Shown: piece after piece, positions 1-6,124 of the stretch
Position numbering within the stretch: the stretch's first letter is position 1
Layout of the letters: every line of letters begins with the position of its first letter
DNA from: Bacteroidales bacterium
Lineage (GTDB): Bacteria; Bacteroidota; Bacteroidia; Bacteroidales; Muribaculaceae
Direction: 5' to 3'
Assembly (NCBI GenBank): GCA_030524805.1
Contig: JAUNFY010000023.1
Span: forward strand, 1-35,855
Length of the DNA: 35,855 nt
The notes under the pieces: generated by a model
The model's database searches: none
What the model was told of the DNA's origin: nothing
The model's input: only the letters and a program-made list of their open reading frames with translations
Translations under genes and position numbers: made by a program

Positions 1-36
1 AAATCGTCCAAGTGTACCAACGGAATTGATTTTTAT

Positions 37-67
37 TTTGAAATTCAGGAAATTTTGATTAATTTTG
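37..67 (+). promoter_or_regulatory. Bacteroidetes-type promoter for the ATPase gene
   Basis: TTTG at 37-40, a 19-bp spacer, and TAATTTTG at 60-67 match the Bacteroidetes -33/-7 consensus (TTTG, 19-21 bp, TAnnTTTG). Transcription would begin near 74, only about 14 nt before the ATG at 88. This rules against the upstream TTG at 55 as a start, since it would lie outside the transcript. Confidence 0.6.
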
Positions 68-87
68 CGATATTAAAAAATGAAGGT

Positions 88-1365
88 ATGAAAGACTATA
101 AACCCCGTGTGGCCGACACGATGCTTGAAGACAAACTTGATGCGATGGGAGCCGTCCTTATCGAGGGCGCCAAATATTGCGGCAAGACCACGTTGGCATG
201 TCAGCATGCTAAAAGCGTGCTATATATGGCCGACCCTGACAATAAGGAGCAGAATCTTATTATGGCTCAGACCAATATAGGGCGTCTGCTGAAAGGCGAC
301 ACTCCGCGGCTGATAGATGAGTGGCAGATAGCACCTCAGATTTGGGATGCCGTAAGAAATGAGGTAGACAAGAGAAGTGAAGACGGACAATTTATTCTGA
401 CCGGATCGGCAGTTCCCGCCAATCCGGACGCTATATTTCATTCCGGCACAGGGAGGATGTCGTGGCTCAGGCTGCGGACAATGAGCCTTTGGGAATCGGG
501 CGATTCTTCCGGAGAAGTAAGTCTTTCAAAACTGTTTAAAGATTCGGAATCGGTCGACGGGTCGAGTTGCATAGATATCGATCGGCTTGCTTTTCTCACA
601 TGTCGTGGCGGTTGGCCTAAAGCCATATTGAAAGAAAATCCGAAATCGGCCCTGATGCAAGCGGAAGAATACTATGAGGCGGTGGTGAGAAGTGATATAT
701 CGCGGGCCGACGGAATCTTGCGCGATCCGGAACTTGCGCGCCGGTTGATGCGAAGCTATGCCAGAAACCAAGGCTCGCAGGCTACGGTGTCGACTTTTGT
801 GGCTGATTTGTCGGCCAATGGCGTGTCGCCGTCGGAAAATACAGTGTATGCCTATCTTAATGCCCTCAAGAGCATTTTCGTGATAGAAGACTCCATGGCG
901 TGGAATCCGAACCTGAGAAGCAAGACCGCTGTAAGGACTTCCGATACAAGATATTACTCCGACCCGTCGATAGCTACTGCCGCATTGGGGCTTGGGCCGG
1001 ATGACCTGATTGGAGATCTCAATACTTTTGGATTGATGCTCGAGACCCTTTGCGTAAGGGATCTGAGGGTGTACGCCGACGCGATCGGAGGCACCGTGTA
1101 TCATTACAGGGACAAGACGGGGCTTGAATGCGATGCCGTAGTTCATTTGAAGAACGGGAAATACGGGCTTATTGAAATTAAACTGGGAGGAGAACGGCTG
1201 ATATCGGAAGGTGCTTCCAATCTTGTGAAACTTGCCAATAAGATCGATACCGACAAGATCAACAAACCATCTTTCCTTATGGTCCTCACGGGAGTGGGGC
1301 AGTATGCCTACAGGAGGCCGTCAGATGGTGTGTTGGTCGTGCCGGTAGGGAGTCTCAGAAATTGA
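88..1365 (+). CDS. AAA-family ATPase with C-terminal DUF4143 domain
   Basis: This 425-residue protein belongs to the widespread orphan ATPase family with an AAA domain plus DUF4143. Seen: Walker A GAKYCGKT at residues 27-34, Walker B LIDEW at about 75-79, a sensor-like FILTGSA soon after, then the family's GRMSWLRLRTMSLWESG segment. The C-terminal half contains a nuclease-fold-like stretch (GLECDAVV ... GLIEIKLGG) resembling a PD-(D/E)XK core, as DUF4143 proteins usually do. The in-frame TTG at 55 was not used because a good promoter places the RNA start after it. The cellular role of this family is not established; suggestions include plasmid or phage-related and toxin-antitoxin functions. 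Its stop codon lies inside the 3' end of the convergent muramidase gene (11-nt overlap). It looks intact, and its base composition is lower in GC than its right-hand neighbours. Confidence 0.9.
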   Translation: MKDYKPRVADTMLEDKLDAMGAVLIEGAKYCGKTTLACQHAKSVLYMADPDNKEQNLIMAQTNIGRLLKGDTPRLIDEWQIAPQIWDAVRNEVDKRSEDGQFILTGSAVPANPDAIFHSGTGRMSWLRLRTMSLWESGDSSGEVSLSKLFKDSESVDGSSCIDIDRLAFLTCRGGWPKAILKENPKSALMQAEEYYEAVVRSDISRADGILRDPELARRLMRSYARNQGSQATVSTFVADLSANGVSPSENTVYAYLNALKSIFVIEDSMAWNPNLRSKTAVRTSDTRYYSDPSIATAALGLGPDDLIGDLNTFGLMLETLCVRDLRVYADAIGGTVYHYRDKTGLECDAVVHLKNGKYGLIEIKLGGERLISEGASNLVKLANKIDTDKINKPSFLMVLTGVGQYAYRRPSDGVLVVPVGSLRN

Positions 1366-1924
1366 TGGCGGCGATGCGGCGGAGCCAGCCTTTGCGGAAG
1401 CGGAGGTTGGCGGGGCGGTTGCGGCAGATGCTTTCGATGTAGTCGATGCGGGCTGCCTTTATCTGCCCGAAGAGCTGAGCGGGCTCGCGAGCGGCGAGCG
1501 CCGCGAGAGTGGCCGGCCCCACTATGCCGTCGGCCGTCACCCCGAGCAGGCGCTGGGGGATGGTGATGCCATAGCGGCCGCTGGTCCACACCCAGTCTAC
1601 GAGCATCTCCGCAACGGGTTGCGACTCAATCCGGTCGGCCTGCCAACGGTCCCAGAACATGGTTTTCAGTATCTCGAGCCATTCGGCGTATTGCAGACGG
1701 GCCAGATCGGCCACGCCCGGCGTCTTCAATCCCTTCTTGCGGCAGTAGTCGCGATAGGTGCCGATGGTGATTCCTGCAAGCGTGGCGCCACCCGCGTCGG
1801 ACGGGTCGCAGGCAATCCCTTTGCCTTTGGCTTTCTCAAACAGCGACTTGGCGTCGAGGCTGCTGTCGGCCACTCCCGATTCGAAATAAATCAGAAACGG
1901 TATCAATGCTTCAATCTTCGCCAT
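1355..1924 (-). CDS. GH108-like N-acetylmuramidase (phage-type endolysin)
   Basis: A 189-residue probable lysozyme. The N-terminus (LIPFLIYFESG ... DAGGATLAGITIGTYRDYC) matches the glycoside hydrolase 108 pattern, where the Glu of the EGG-like motif (ESG here) is catalytic and GGAT.xGIT follows. The middle has MFWDRWQADRI and a family-typical (VDW)VWTSGRYGI segment, then QRLLGVTADGIVGPATLAAL, the peptidoglycan-binding repeat seen at the C-terminus of these enzymes. About 15 extra residues sit between the catalytic motif and GGAT. There is no signal peptide, as expected for a holin- or SAR-independent phage endolysin. ATG at 1924 was preferred over a GTG at 1942; both overlap the end of the upstream lipoprotein gene, which suggests translational coupling. 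No other phage structural gene is nearby, so it is either a prophage remnant or a domesticated lysis module. Confidence 0.85.
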   Translation of the reverse strand: MAKIEALIPFLIYFESGVADSSLDAKSLFEKAKGKGIACDPSDAGGATLAGITIGTYRDYCRKKGLKTPGVADLARLQYAEWLEILKTMFWDRWQADRIESQPVAEMLVDWVWTSGRYGITIPQRLLGVTADGIVGPATLAALAAREPAQLFGQIKAARIDYIESICRNRPANLRFRKGWLRRIAAINF

Positions 1925-2412
1925 ATTCCTATTATTATGCACGCCATTGCCAGTATGATTCCGGCTATGGCCATGCGGTTGATGCCGGATGCTTTTGTGA
2001 TTTCCTTCCGTCGCAGGGTTTCGCGGGAGGCTTCGGATGCGGCTTTTGCGCCGGAGTCTACCGCGAGCGACGTGTCTTCGCTCAGTGCCGACCGGAGCAG
2101 TGATTGCCGTTGCTCGGCGGAATCCTTGCCGGCGATGCCCGCTATGCCATATAGTTCCATCTTCCCGTCGGGATAGATGATGGCGCGTCCTCCTTCTTCT
2201 ACAAAATCCATCTGCCGGCGAGACTGCAGACGGAGCAGCGACGCGGCGCGGAGTTGAGTGTCGGCTACGGCGCAGTGCTGCCGGAGGGAGAGGCGCGCGG
2301 AGTCGGATGTTATTGTCCGGATGTTTTCTGAAAAGTCAGATACTGTCTGGCGGCTCCGGCAACCGACGAGAGCAGAAATCGCGATGATGCTTATAAATAG
2401 AGTCTTTTTCAT
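1903..2412 (-). CDS. Lipoprotein with C-terminal membrane helix, candidate unimolecular spanin
   Basis: A 169-residue protein whose family I do not recognise. Seen: a lipoprotein signal MKKTLFISIIAISALVGC with the lipidated Cys at residue 18, a mostly polar, Arg/Gln/Ser-rich central region likely helical (residues 30-140), and a C-terminal hydrophobic helix MAIAGIILAMACIIIGIW followed by the basic tail RRLKH. An outer-membrane lipid anchor at one end and an inner-membrane helix at the other is the architecture of phage u-spanins, which fuse the two membranes in the last step of lysis. Its end overlaps the muramidase start by about 22 nt, supporting a shared lysis role. The u-spanin call is inference from topology and neighbours, not homology. 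ATG at 2412 chosen over a TTG at 2430. Confidence 0.6.
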   Translation of the reverse strand: MKKTLFISIIAISALVGCRSRQTVSDFSENIRTITSDSARLSLRQHCAVADTQLRAASLLRLQSRRQMDFVEEGGRAIIYPDGKMELYGIAGIAGKDSAEQRQSLLRSALSEDTSLAVDSGAKAASEASRETLRRKEITKASGINRMAIAGIILAMACIIIGIWRRLKH

Positions 2413-2491
2413 GATAATAAAATGATTCAAGTTGAGTATCTCAAATGTGTCGTTGATAATCCGGAGAGCAATTGCATATAAACCAGCCTTA

Positions 2492-2567
2492 TAACCTTAT
2501 GTCTTCATCGAAGTTGATTTAACCTTATAACCAAATAACCTTATAACCCATAACCTAATAACCTTCA
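2492..2567 (+). repeat. Short interspersed TAACCTTAT repeats
   Basis: Three exact copies of TAACCTTAT (2492-2500, 2520-2528, 2536-2544) and two degenerate copies (TAACCTAAT at 2551, TAACCTTCA at 2559) fill the gap between the coiled-coil and lipoprotein genes. Spacing is irregular and the unit too short for CRISPR. The octamer AACCTTAT also occurs in intergenic DNA at 26359-26366 and 26405-26412, and inverted at 27061-27068. Confidence 0.6.
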
Positions 2568-2589
2568 AGTCGAGCCTGCGAAACTTGAA

Positions 2590-2940
2590 TCAATAATCGC
2601 TCGGAGGAATTCTCCTGTCGCAGCCGCGCACGCAACATTTGCGGGCTTCCGCGTCGGTAAGTTTCAGCTCCACCTCATGCCGCTGATGGATCTCCTGAAT
2701 GCGCATGGCCTGCTCCTTGCGCAGTTCAGAGTAGATGGCGTCGATTTTAGCATCCCTTTCCGCGAGCCTCGATTCCAGCCAGTCCACCTGCTTGCGGCTG
2801 TTTTCGTTTTCGGCGGCCGTCACGTCGGCCTCCTCCTTGCGGCGGTTGAGTTTTCGGGAGTGCCACCACCTGAATCCCTCGATCAGTCCCTGCACGCCGC
2901 CGGCGGTGCCTGCGAGCGCGATGATATCCGTAATTTCCAT
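2590..2940 (-). CDS. Small membrane-anchored coiled-coil protein of the lysis-like cassette
   Basis: A 116-residue protein of unknown family. The N-terminus (MEITDIIALAGTAGGVQGLI) is hydrophobic and could be one membrane helix, followed by WWHSRKLNRRKEEADV and a long charged heptad-like helix (residues 35-100, Glu/Arg/Lys rich) that should form a coiled coil. The C-terminus carries CCVRGCDRRIPP, a Cys cluster. First gene of the minus-strand group, 177 bp upstream of the spanin-like lipoprotein. Such short proteins occur beside endolysins in Bacteroidetes prophages and could act as a holin or Rz-like partner, but no holin family is recognisable. ATG at 2940 was chosen; the reading frame extends further upstream but a TAATTTTG promoter element lies there. 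Confidence 0.6.
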   Translation of the reverse strand: MEITDIIALAGTAGGVQGLIEGFRWWHSRKLNRRKEEADVTAAENENSRKQVDWLESRLAERDAKIDAIYSELRKEQAMRIQEIHQRHEVELKLTDAEARKCCVRGCDRRIPPSDY

Positions 2941-2961
2941 AAAAGAATGATTTTTTTGTCG

Positions 2962-2969
2962 CAAAATTA
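2962..2969 (-). promoter_or_regulatory. Candidate -7 element upstream of the coiled-coil gene
   Basis: TAATTTTG on the minus strand matches TAnnTTTG and ends 21 nt before the ATG at 2940. No convincing TTG -33 element was found at the usual 19-21 bp distance, so the call is tentative. Confidence 0.4.
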
Positions 2970-3040
2970 CGTCAGCGCAGGGCGCCCGGCACCTTATCGC
3001 CATAATTGAACTACTGTTCCGGCTCGTTTGTTAAGTCATA

Positions 3041-3062
3041 AAAACCCCGCGGTCGGGGTTTT
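3041..3062. terminator. Strong terminator-like hairpin upstream of the channel gene
   Basis: AAAACCCCG (3041-3049), loop CGGT, CGGGGTTTT (3054-3062): a perfect 9-bp stem with T/A runs on both sides, able to work in either direction. It ends 17 nt before the channel ATG and lies upstream of genes on both strands, so its position is odd for a simple terminator. Confidence 0.7.
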
Positions 3063-3079
3063 GCGAAACGAGAAATACT

Positions 3080-3826
3080 ATGGATTCCACTGACAAAACC
3101 AAAACCAATACTACTGAAAACACGCAGCCGACCGCCATCCGCAGTCGCCGCTGGCATAAATTTGACGAGGTGGTGATGTTTATCATGCACACCATACTGT
3201 TTGTGGTGTCGGCCGCCCTCATCGTCCTTATCTCCTACGACACCTTTGAGGGGCTGACATTCATGACCGACCGCCTCTACATGCGGTTCCAGTTCTGGGT
3301 GTGCATCATCTTCATCGCCGACTATTTCATAGAGATGTTTTTCGCGCCCGACAAATGGCGCTATGCCTGGCGCCGGTTGCCATTCCTCCTTGTCTCCATC
3401 CCCTATCTCAACCTCATCCCCTATCTGCATCTGCCGCTCAGCATCGAGCACTTCTATCTGCTGCAGTTCATCCCGCTGCTGAGGGCCGCGCTGGCCATCT
3501 CCATAGTGTTCGGCTACTTCTCCAAGAATGCCATCACCAGTTTCTTCGTGTCGTATATCGTAATACTCATCATCATCGGCTATTTCGGTTCGCTGATATT
3601 CTTCGAATACGAACACGGCGTGAATCCGCAGGTCTCGGGCTACTGGATCTCGCTGTGGTGGGCGGCCATGAATCTCTCCACCGTGGGCTGCGACATCAAC
3701 CCGGTGACGGTAGAAGGTCGCATCGTGGCGGTCATCCTGCCGATAGTGGGTATGGTGATTTTCCCGCTCTTCACGGTCTATCTCACCGACTTCGTGAAGC
3801 GCCTCTCCCGCTCCAACATGAAATAA
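3080..3826 (+). CDS. Ion-channel protein of the 6-TM potassium channel superfamily, atypical filter
   Basis: A 248-residue integral membrane protein. A charged cytoplasmic N-terminus (residues 1-30) is followed by hydrophobic helices at about 32-53, 72-90, 97-115, 125-143 and 151-174, a pore loop at about 184-206, and a last helix at about 211-235. This S1-S6 pattern and the WWAAMNLSTVGCDINPVT pore segment place it in the voltage-gated-like K+ channel superfamily. The canonical filter TVGYGD is replaced by TVGCDI, so the ion selectivity is uncertain. The presumed S4 (PLLRAALAISIVFGYFSKN) lacks regularly spaced arginines, arguing against strong voltage sensing. No cytoplasmic RCK or cyclic-nucleotide domain is present. 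The gene stands alone, between a terminator-like hairpin 17 nt upstream and a terminator just downstream. ATG at 3080 is the only plausible start. Confidence 0.85.
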   Translation: MDSTDKTKTNTTENTQPTAIRSRRWHKFDEVVMFIMHTILFVVSAALIVLISYDTFEGLTFMTDRLYMRFQFWVCIIFIADYFIEMFFAPDKWRYAWRRLPFLLVSIPYLNLIPYLHLPLSIEHFYLLQFIPLLRAALAISIVFGYFSKNAITSFFVSYIVILIIIGYFGSLIFFEYEHGVNPQVSGYWISLWWAAMNLSTVGCDINPVTVEGRIVAVILPIVGMVIFPLFTVYLTDFVKRLSRSNMK

Positions 3827-3831
3827 AAAAG

Positions 3832-3864
3832 ACAGGGCGCCGATCGGAAGTCGGCGCCCTGTTT
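3832..3864. terminator. Bidirectional terminator between channel gene and metY
   Basis: ACAGGGCGCCGA (3832-3843), a 7-nt loop, and TCGGCGCCCTGT (3851-3862) form a perfect 12-bp stem, with an A-run before and a short T-run after. It serves the converging channel and sulfhydrylase genes. Confidence 0.85.
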
Positions 3865-3912
3865 GATGTTATGTCGGGGGTCGTGCCCGGTGGGCGCGGG
3901 GTGGGGGATTGG

Positions 3913-5190
3913 TCAGGCGAGGGCCTGCTCGAGGTCGGCGATGATGTCTTCCACATCTTCGATGCCTACCGAGAGGCGCACGAGGTCGGGAGCCACGCCG
4001 GCTTCGCGGAGCTGCTCGTCGGTGAGCTGGCGGTGGGTGTGGCTGGCGGGATGAAGCACGCAGGTGCGGGCATCGGCCACATGGGTGACGATGGCTATGA
4101 ACTTCAGGCGGTCCATGAATTCGATCGCCTCCTCGCGGCTTCCCTTGAGGCCGAACGAGATCACGCCGCATGTGCCCTGCGGCATCTGGCGCTTCGCCAA
4201 CTCATGATAGCGGCTGCTCTCAAGCCCGGCATAGTTGACCCATCCCACTTTCGGATGCTTCTCAAGCCATTGAGCCACTGCCAGCGCGTTCTCGCAGTGA
4301 CGGGCCATGCGCAGATGCAGCGTCTCGAGTCCCACGTTGAGCAGGAATGAATTGTGGGGCGAAGGGATGCTGCCGAGGTCGCGCATGAGCTGCGCCGTGG
4401 CCTTGGTGATGAAAGCGCCTTTGCCGAAGGCCTTGGTGTAGGTGAGGCCATGGTAAGACTCATCGGGAGTGGTCAGGCCCGGAAACTTCTCCGCGTTGGC
4501 CTCCCAGTCGAAGTTGCCGCTGTCTACAATCACGCCACCCACGCTCGTGGCGTGGCCGTCCATATATTTGGTGGTGGAATGCGTCACTATGTCGGCGCCC
4601 CATTCGAAGGGGCGGAAATTGACGGGCGTCGGGAACGTGTTGTCTACTATGAGTGGAATGCCGTGGGCATGCGCCACTTTGGCAAATTTGGCCACGTCGA
4701 GTATGTCGTTGCTGGGGTTGGAGATCGACTCCCCGAAGATGAGTTTTGTGTTGTCGCGTATGGCGGCTGCTATTTCCTCCTCCGTGGCATCGGGACTGAT
4801 GAATGTGCATTCGATGCCCATTTTCTTCATGGTCACGGCAAAGAGGTTGAAGGTGCCGCCGTAGATGGCCGACGAGCACACGAAGTGGTCGCCACACTCG
4901 CAGAGGTTGAACACGGCGTAGAAGTTGGCCGCCTGCCCCGAAGAGGTGAGGATGGCCGCCACTCCGCCTTCAAGTTCGGCGATCTTTGCAGCCACGGCGT
5001 CGTTGGTGGGGTTGGCCAGGCGCGTATAGAAGTAGCCGTTCTCCTCGAGGTCGAAGAGGCGGGCCATCTGCTCCGAAGTGGAGTATTTGAAGGTTGTGCT
5101 CTGATAGATCGGGAGCACGCGGGGCTCTCCGTTGCCCGGTTTCCATCCTCCCTGCACGCATACGGTGCCTTTATTCAATTTTTTTGCCAT
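3913..5190 (-). CDS. metY: O-acetylhomoserine sulfhydrylase (PLP-dependent, Cys/Met metabolism)
   Basis: A 425-residue Cys/Met-metabolism PLP enzyme, expected to be a cytoplasmic homotetramer that makes homocysteine from O-acetyl-L-homoserine and sulfide. Seen: the N-terminal family segment (GEPRVLPIYQSTTFKY, YTRLANPTNDAVAAKIAELEGG), the SSGQAANF phosphate-binding region, VDNTFPTP, and the PLP-lysine motif HSTTKYMDGH with Lys208. The C-terminal part has the family's FGLKG..EEAIEFMDRLKFI, HPASHTHRQLT and VRLSVGIEDVEDIIADLEQAL. Length and motifs fit MetY/OAH sulfhydrylase better than cystathionine gamma-synthase (about 380-390 aa). ATG at 5190 is chosen because a good promoter lies at 5218-5248 and would exclude an earlier start. 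It is a single-gene unit, closed by the bidirectional hairpin downstream. Nothing suggests damage. Confidence 0.93.
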   Translation of the reverse strand: MAKKLNKGTVCVQGGWKPGNGEPRVLPIYQSTTFKYSTSEQMARLFDLEENGYFYTRLANPTNDAVAAKIAELEGGVAAILTSSGQAANFYAVFNLCECGDHFVCSSAIYGGTFNLFAVTMKKMGIECTFISPDATEEEIAAAIRDNTKLIFGESISNPSNDILDVAKFAKVAHAHGIPLIVDNTFPTPVNFRPFEWGADIVTHSTTKYMDGHATSVGGVIVDSGNFDWEANAEKFPGLTTPDESYHGLTYTKAFGKGAFITKATAQLMRDLGSIPSPHNSFLLNVGLETLHLRMARHCENALAVAQWLEKHPKVGWVNYAGLESSRYHELAKRQMPQGTCGVISFGLKGSREEAIEFMDRLKFIAIVTHVADARTCVLHPASHTHRQLTDEQLREAGVAPDLVRLSVGIEDVEDIIADLEQALA

Positions 5191-5217
5191 TTTCGATGTC
5201 TTTTTACAAATCGTCGG

Positions 5218-5248
5218 CAAAATTACAAATAAATCTTGAAAACTGCAA
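5218..5248 (-). promoter_or_regulatory. Promoter of metY
   Basis: On the minus strand, TTG (5248-5246), a 20-bp spacer, and TAATTTTG (5225-5218) match the Bacteroidetes consensus. The RNA would begin about 20 nt before the ATG at 5190. No riboswitch-sized leader fits between promoter and gene. Confidence 0.7.
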
Positions 5249-5361
5249 TTAAGCGTCGCGTCGCTCCGTCGCCCCTCGGCGGCCCCGGACTGTAGATAAC
5301 CCGGCCCAAAACAGGGGCGAAAATGCGATTTTTGCTGTTTAAGTGTTAAAAAGTGTTAATC

Positions 5362-5371
5362 GGGGGGGGGG
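5362..5371 (+). repeat. G10 homopolymer upstream of the fimbrial operon
   Basis: Ten consecutive G residues sit about 17 bp upstream of the -33 position of the first fimbrial-locus promoter, inside an otherwise AT-rich stretch with two AAGTGTTAA copies just before it. Homopolymers this long are prone to slipped-strand length changes. The rest of the 296-bp gap (5191-5486) holds the two divergent promoters and no recognisable gene. Confidence 0.75.
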
Positions 5372-5387
5372 TAATTGTTAAAATCAA

Positions 5388-5418
5388 TTTCAAGTTGTGA
5401 AAAAAATTACTAAATTTG
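5388..5418 (+). promoter_or_regulatory. Promoter of the fimbrial locus (DUF3575 gene)
   Basis: TAAATTTG at 5411-5418 is a perfect TAnnTTTG -7 element. At the right distance (19 bp) the -33 site reads TTTC (5388-5391) rather than TTTG, a weak match. The leader to the ATG at 5487 would be about 60 nt. Confidence 0.5.
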
Positions 5419-5486
5419 CAATGCGATTATCACTTATCTGTTAATGGCGATGAATCACTAAGGAGAATATCCAAACATTTTTAAAA

Positions 5487-6083
5487 ATGAAACTCAACTC
5501 GGCAGCAATCACGATGCTGCTATTTCTTATCTTATCGCATTTGTCGGCAGTATCACAAGTTGCAGTCAAGACTAACTTACTATATGATGCCACGACAACT
5601 CCGAATCTTGGTTTGGAAATAGCCACCGCGCAACGACAGACCGTACAGATAGTATACGGTTATAATCCCTGGACATTCAACGATGGCCGGAAGCTGAAGC
5701 ACTGGGTGCTGCAGCCGGAATACCGCTGGTGGATGTGCAGTGCCTTCAACGGCCTATTCATCGGCGCGCACGCCATGGGCGGACAGTTCAACGCTGCCCG
5801 CGTCGACATACCCCTTCCCGGCGCTTTCTTCGGAGGCGACAATCTCCGCAACATGGCCAAGGACTACCGAGTGGAAGCGGCATTCGCCGGCGCCGGCGCC
5901 ACCTGCGGCTACCAGTGGATTCTGGGCCGGCATTTCAACATCGAGGCCGAAGTCGGAATGGGCTACAATCATGTGTGGTATCGACAGTATCCCTGCGCCG
6001 AATGCGGCTCGCGGATAAGCAAAGGAAATTCCAACTATATAGGACTCACCAAGCTGGGGCTCTCGCTCCTGTATCTTTTCTGA
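5487..6083 (+). CDS. DUF3575 outer-membrane beta-barrel protein of fimbrial locus
   Basis: A 198-residue protein with signal peptide (MKLNSAAITMLLFLILSHLSAVSQ, cleavage near 24) followed by the DUF3575 signature: VAVKTNLLYDATTTPNLGLEIA near the mature N-terminus, YGYNPWTF, then WVLQPEYRWWMC and FNGLFIGAHAMGGQFN. Alternating polar/aromatic strands and a C-terminal Phe (LSLLYLF) suggest a small outer-membrane beta barrel. In Bacteroidales DUF3575 genes commonly open Mfa-type fimbrial operons, which is exactly its place here: 41 nt before the DUF3868 gene. The function is not established; assisting outer-membrane passage or anchoring of fimbriae is inference. Transcription probably starts at the TAAATTTG promoter just downstream of the G10 tract. 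Confidence 0.88.
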   Translation: MKLNSAAITMLLFLILSHLSAVSQVAVKTNLLYDATTTPNLGLEIATAQRQTVQIVYGYNPWTFNDGRKLKHWVLQPEYRWWMCSAFNGLFIGAHAMGGQFNAARVDIPLPGAFFGGDNLRNMAKDYRVEAAFAGAGATCGYQWILGRHFNIEAEVGMGYNHVWYRQYPCAECGSRISKGNSNYIGLTKLGLSLLYLF

Positions 6084-6124
6084 GGCGCCGACATGAGATG
6101 AAACATAAGTGAATTGAAGTTACG

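Noticed and set aside
2492-2567. Possible mini-CRISPR
   Set aside because: The repeated unit is only 9 nt, spacing is irregular, copies decay, and no cas genes are present.
3041-3062. Hairpin as a tRNA-derived attachment site for the lysis genes
   Set aside because: No tRNA sequence or second copy of the motif was found near the other end of the cassette.
3301-5232. Long plus-strand open frames over the channel gene's 3' part and antisense to metY
   Set aside because: They run through a strong terminator and opposite a complete PLP enzyme; their composition is that of frame shadows.
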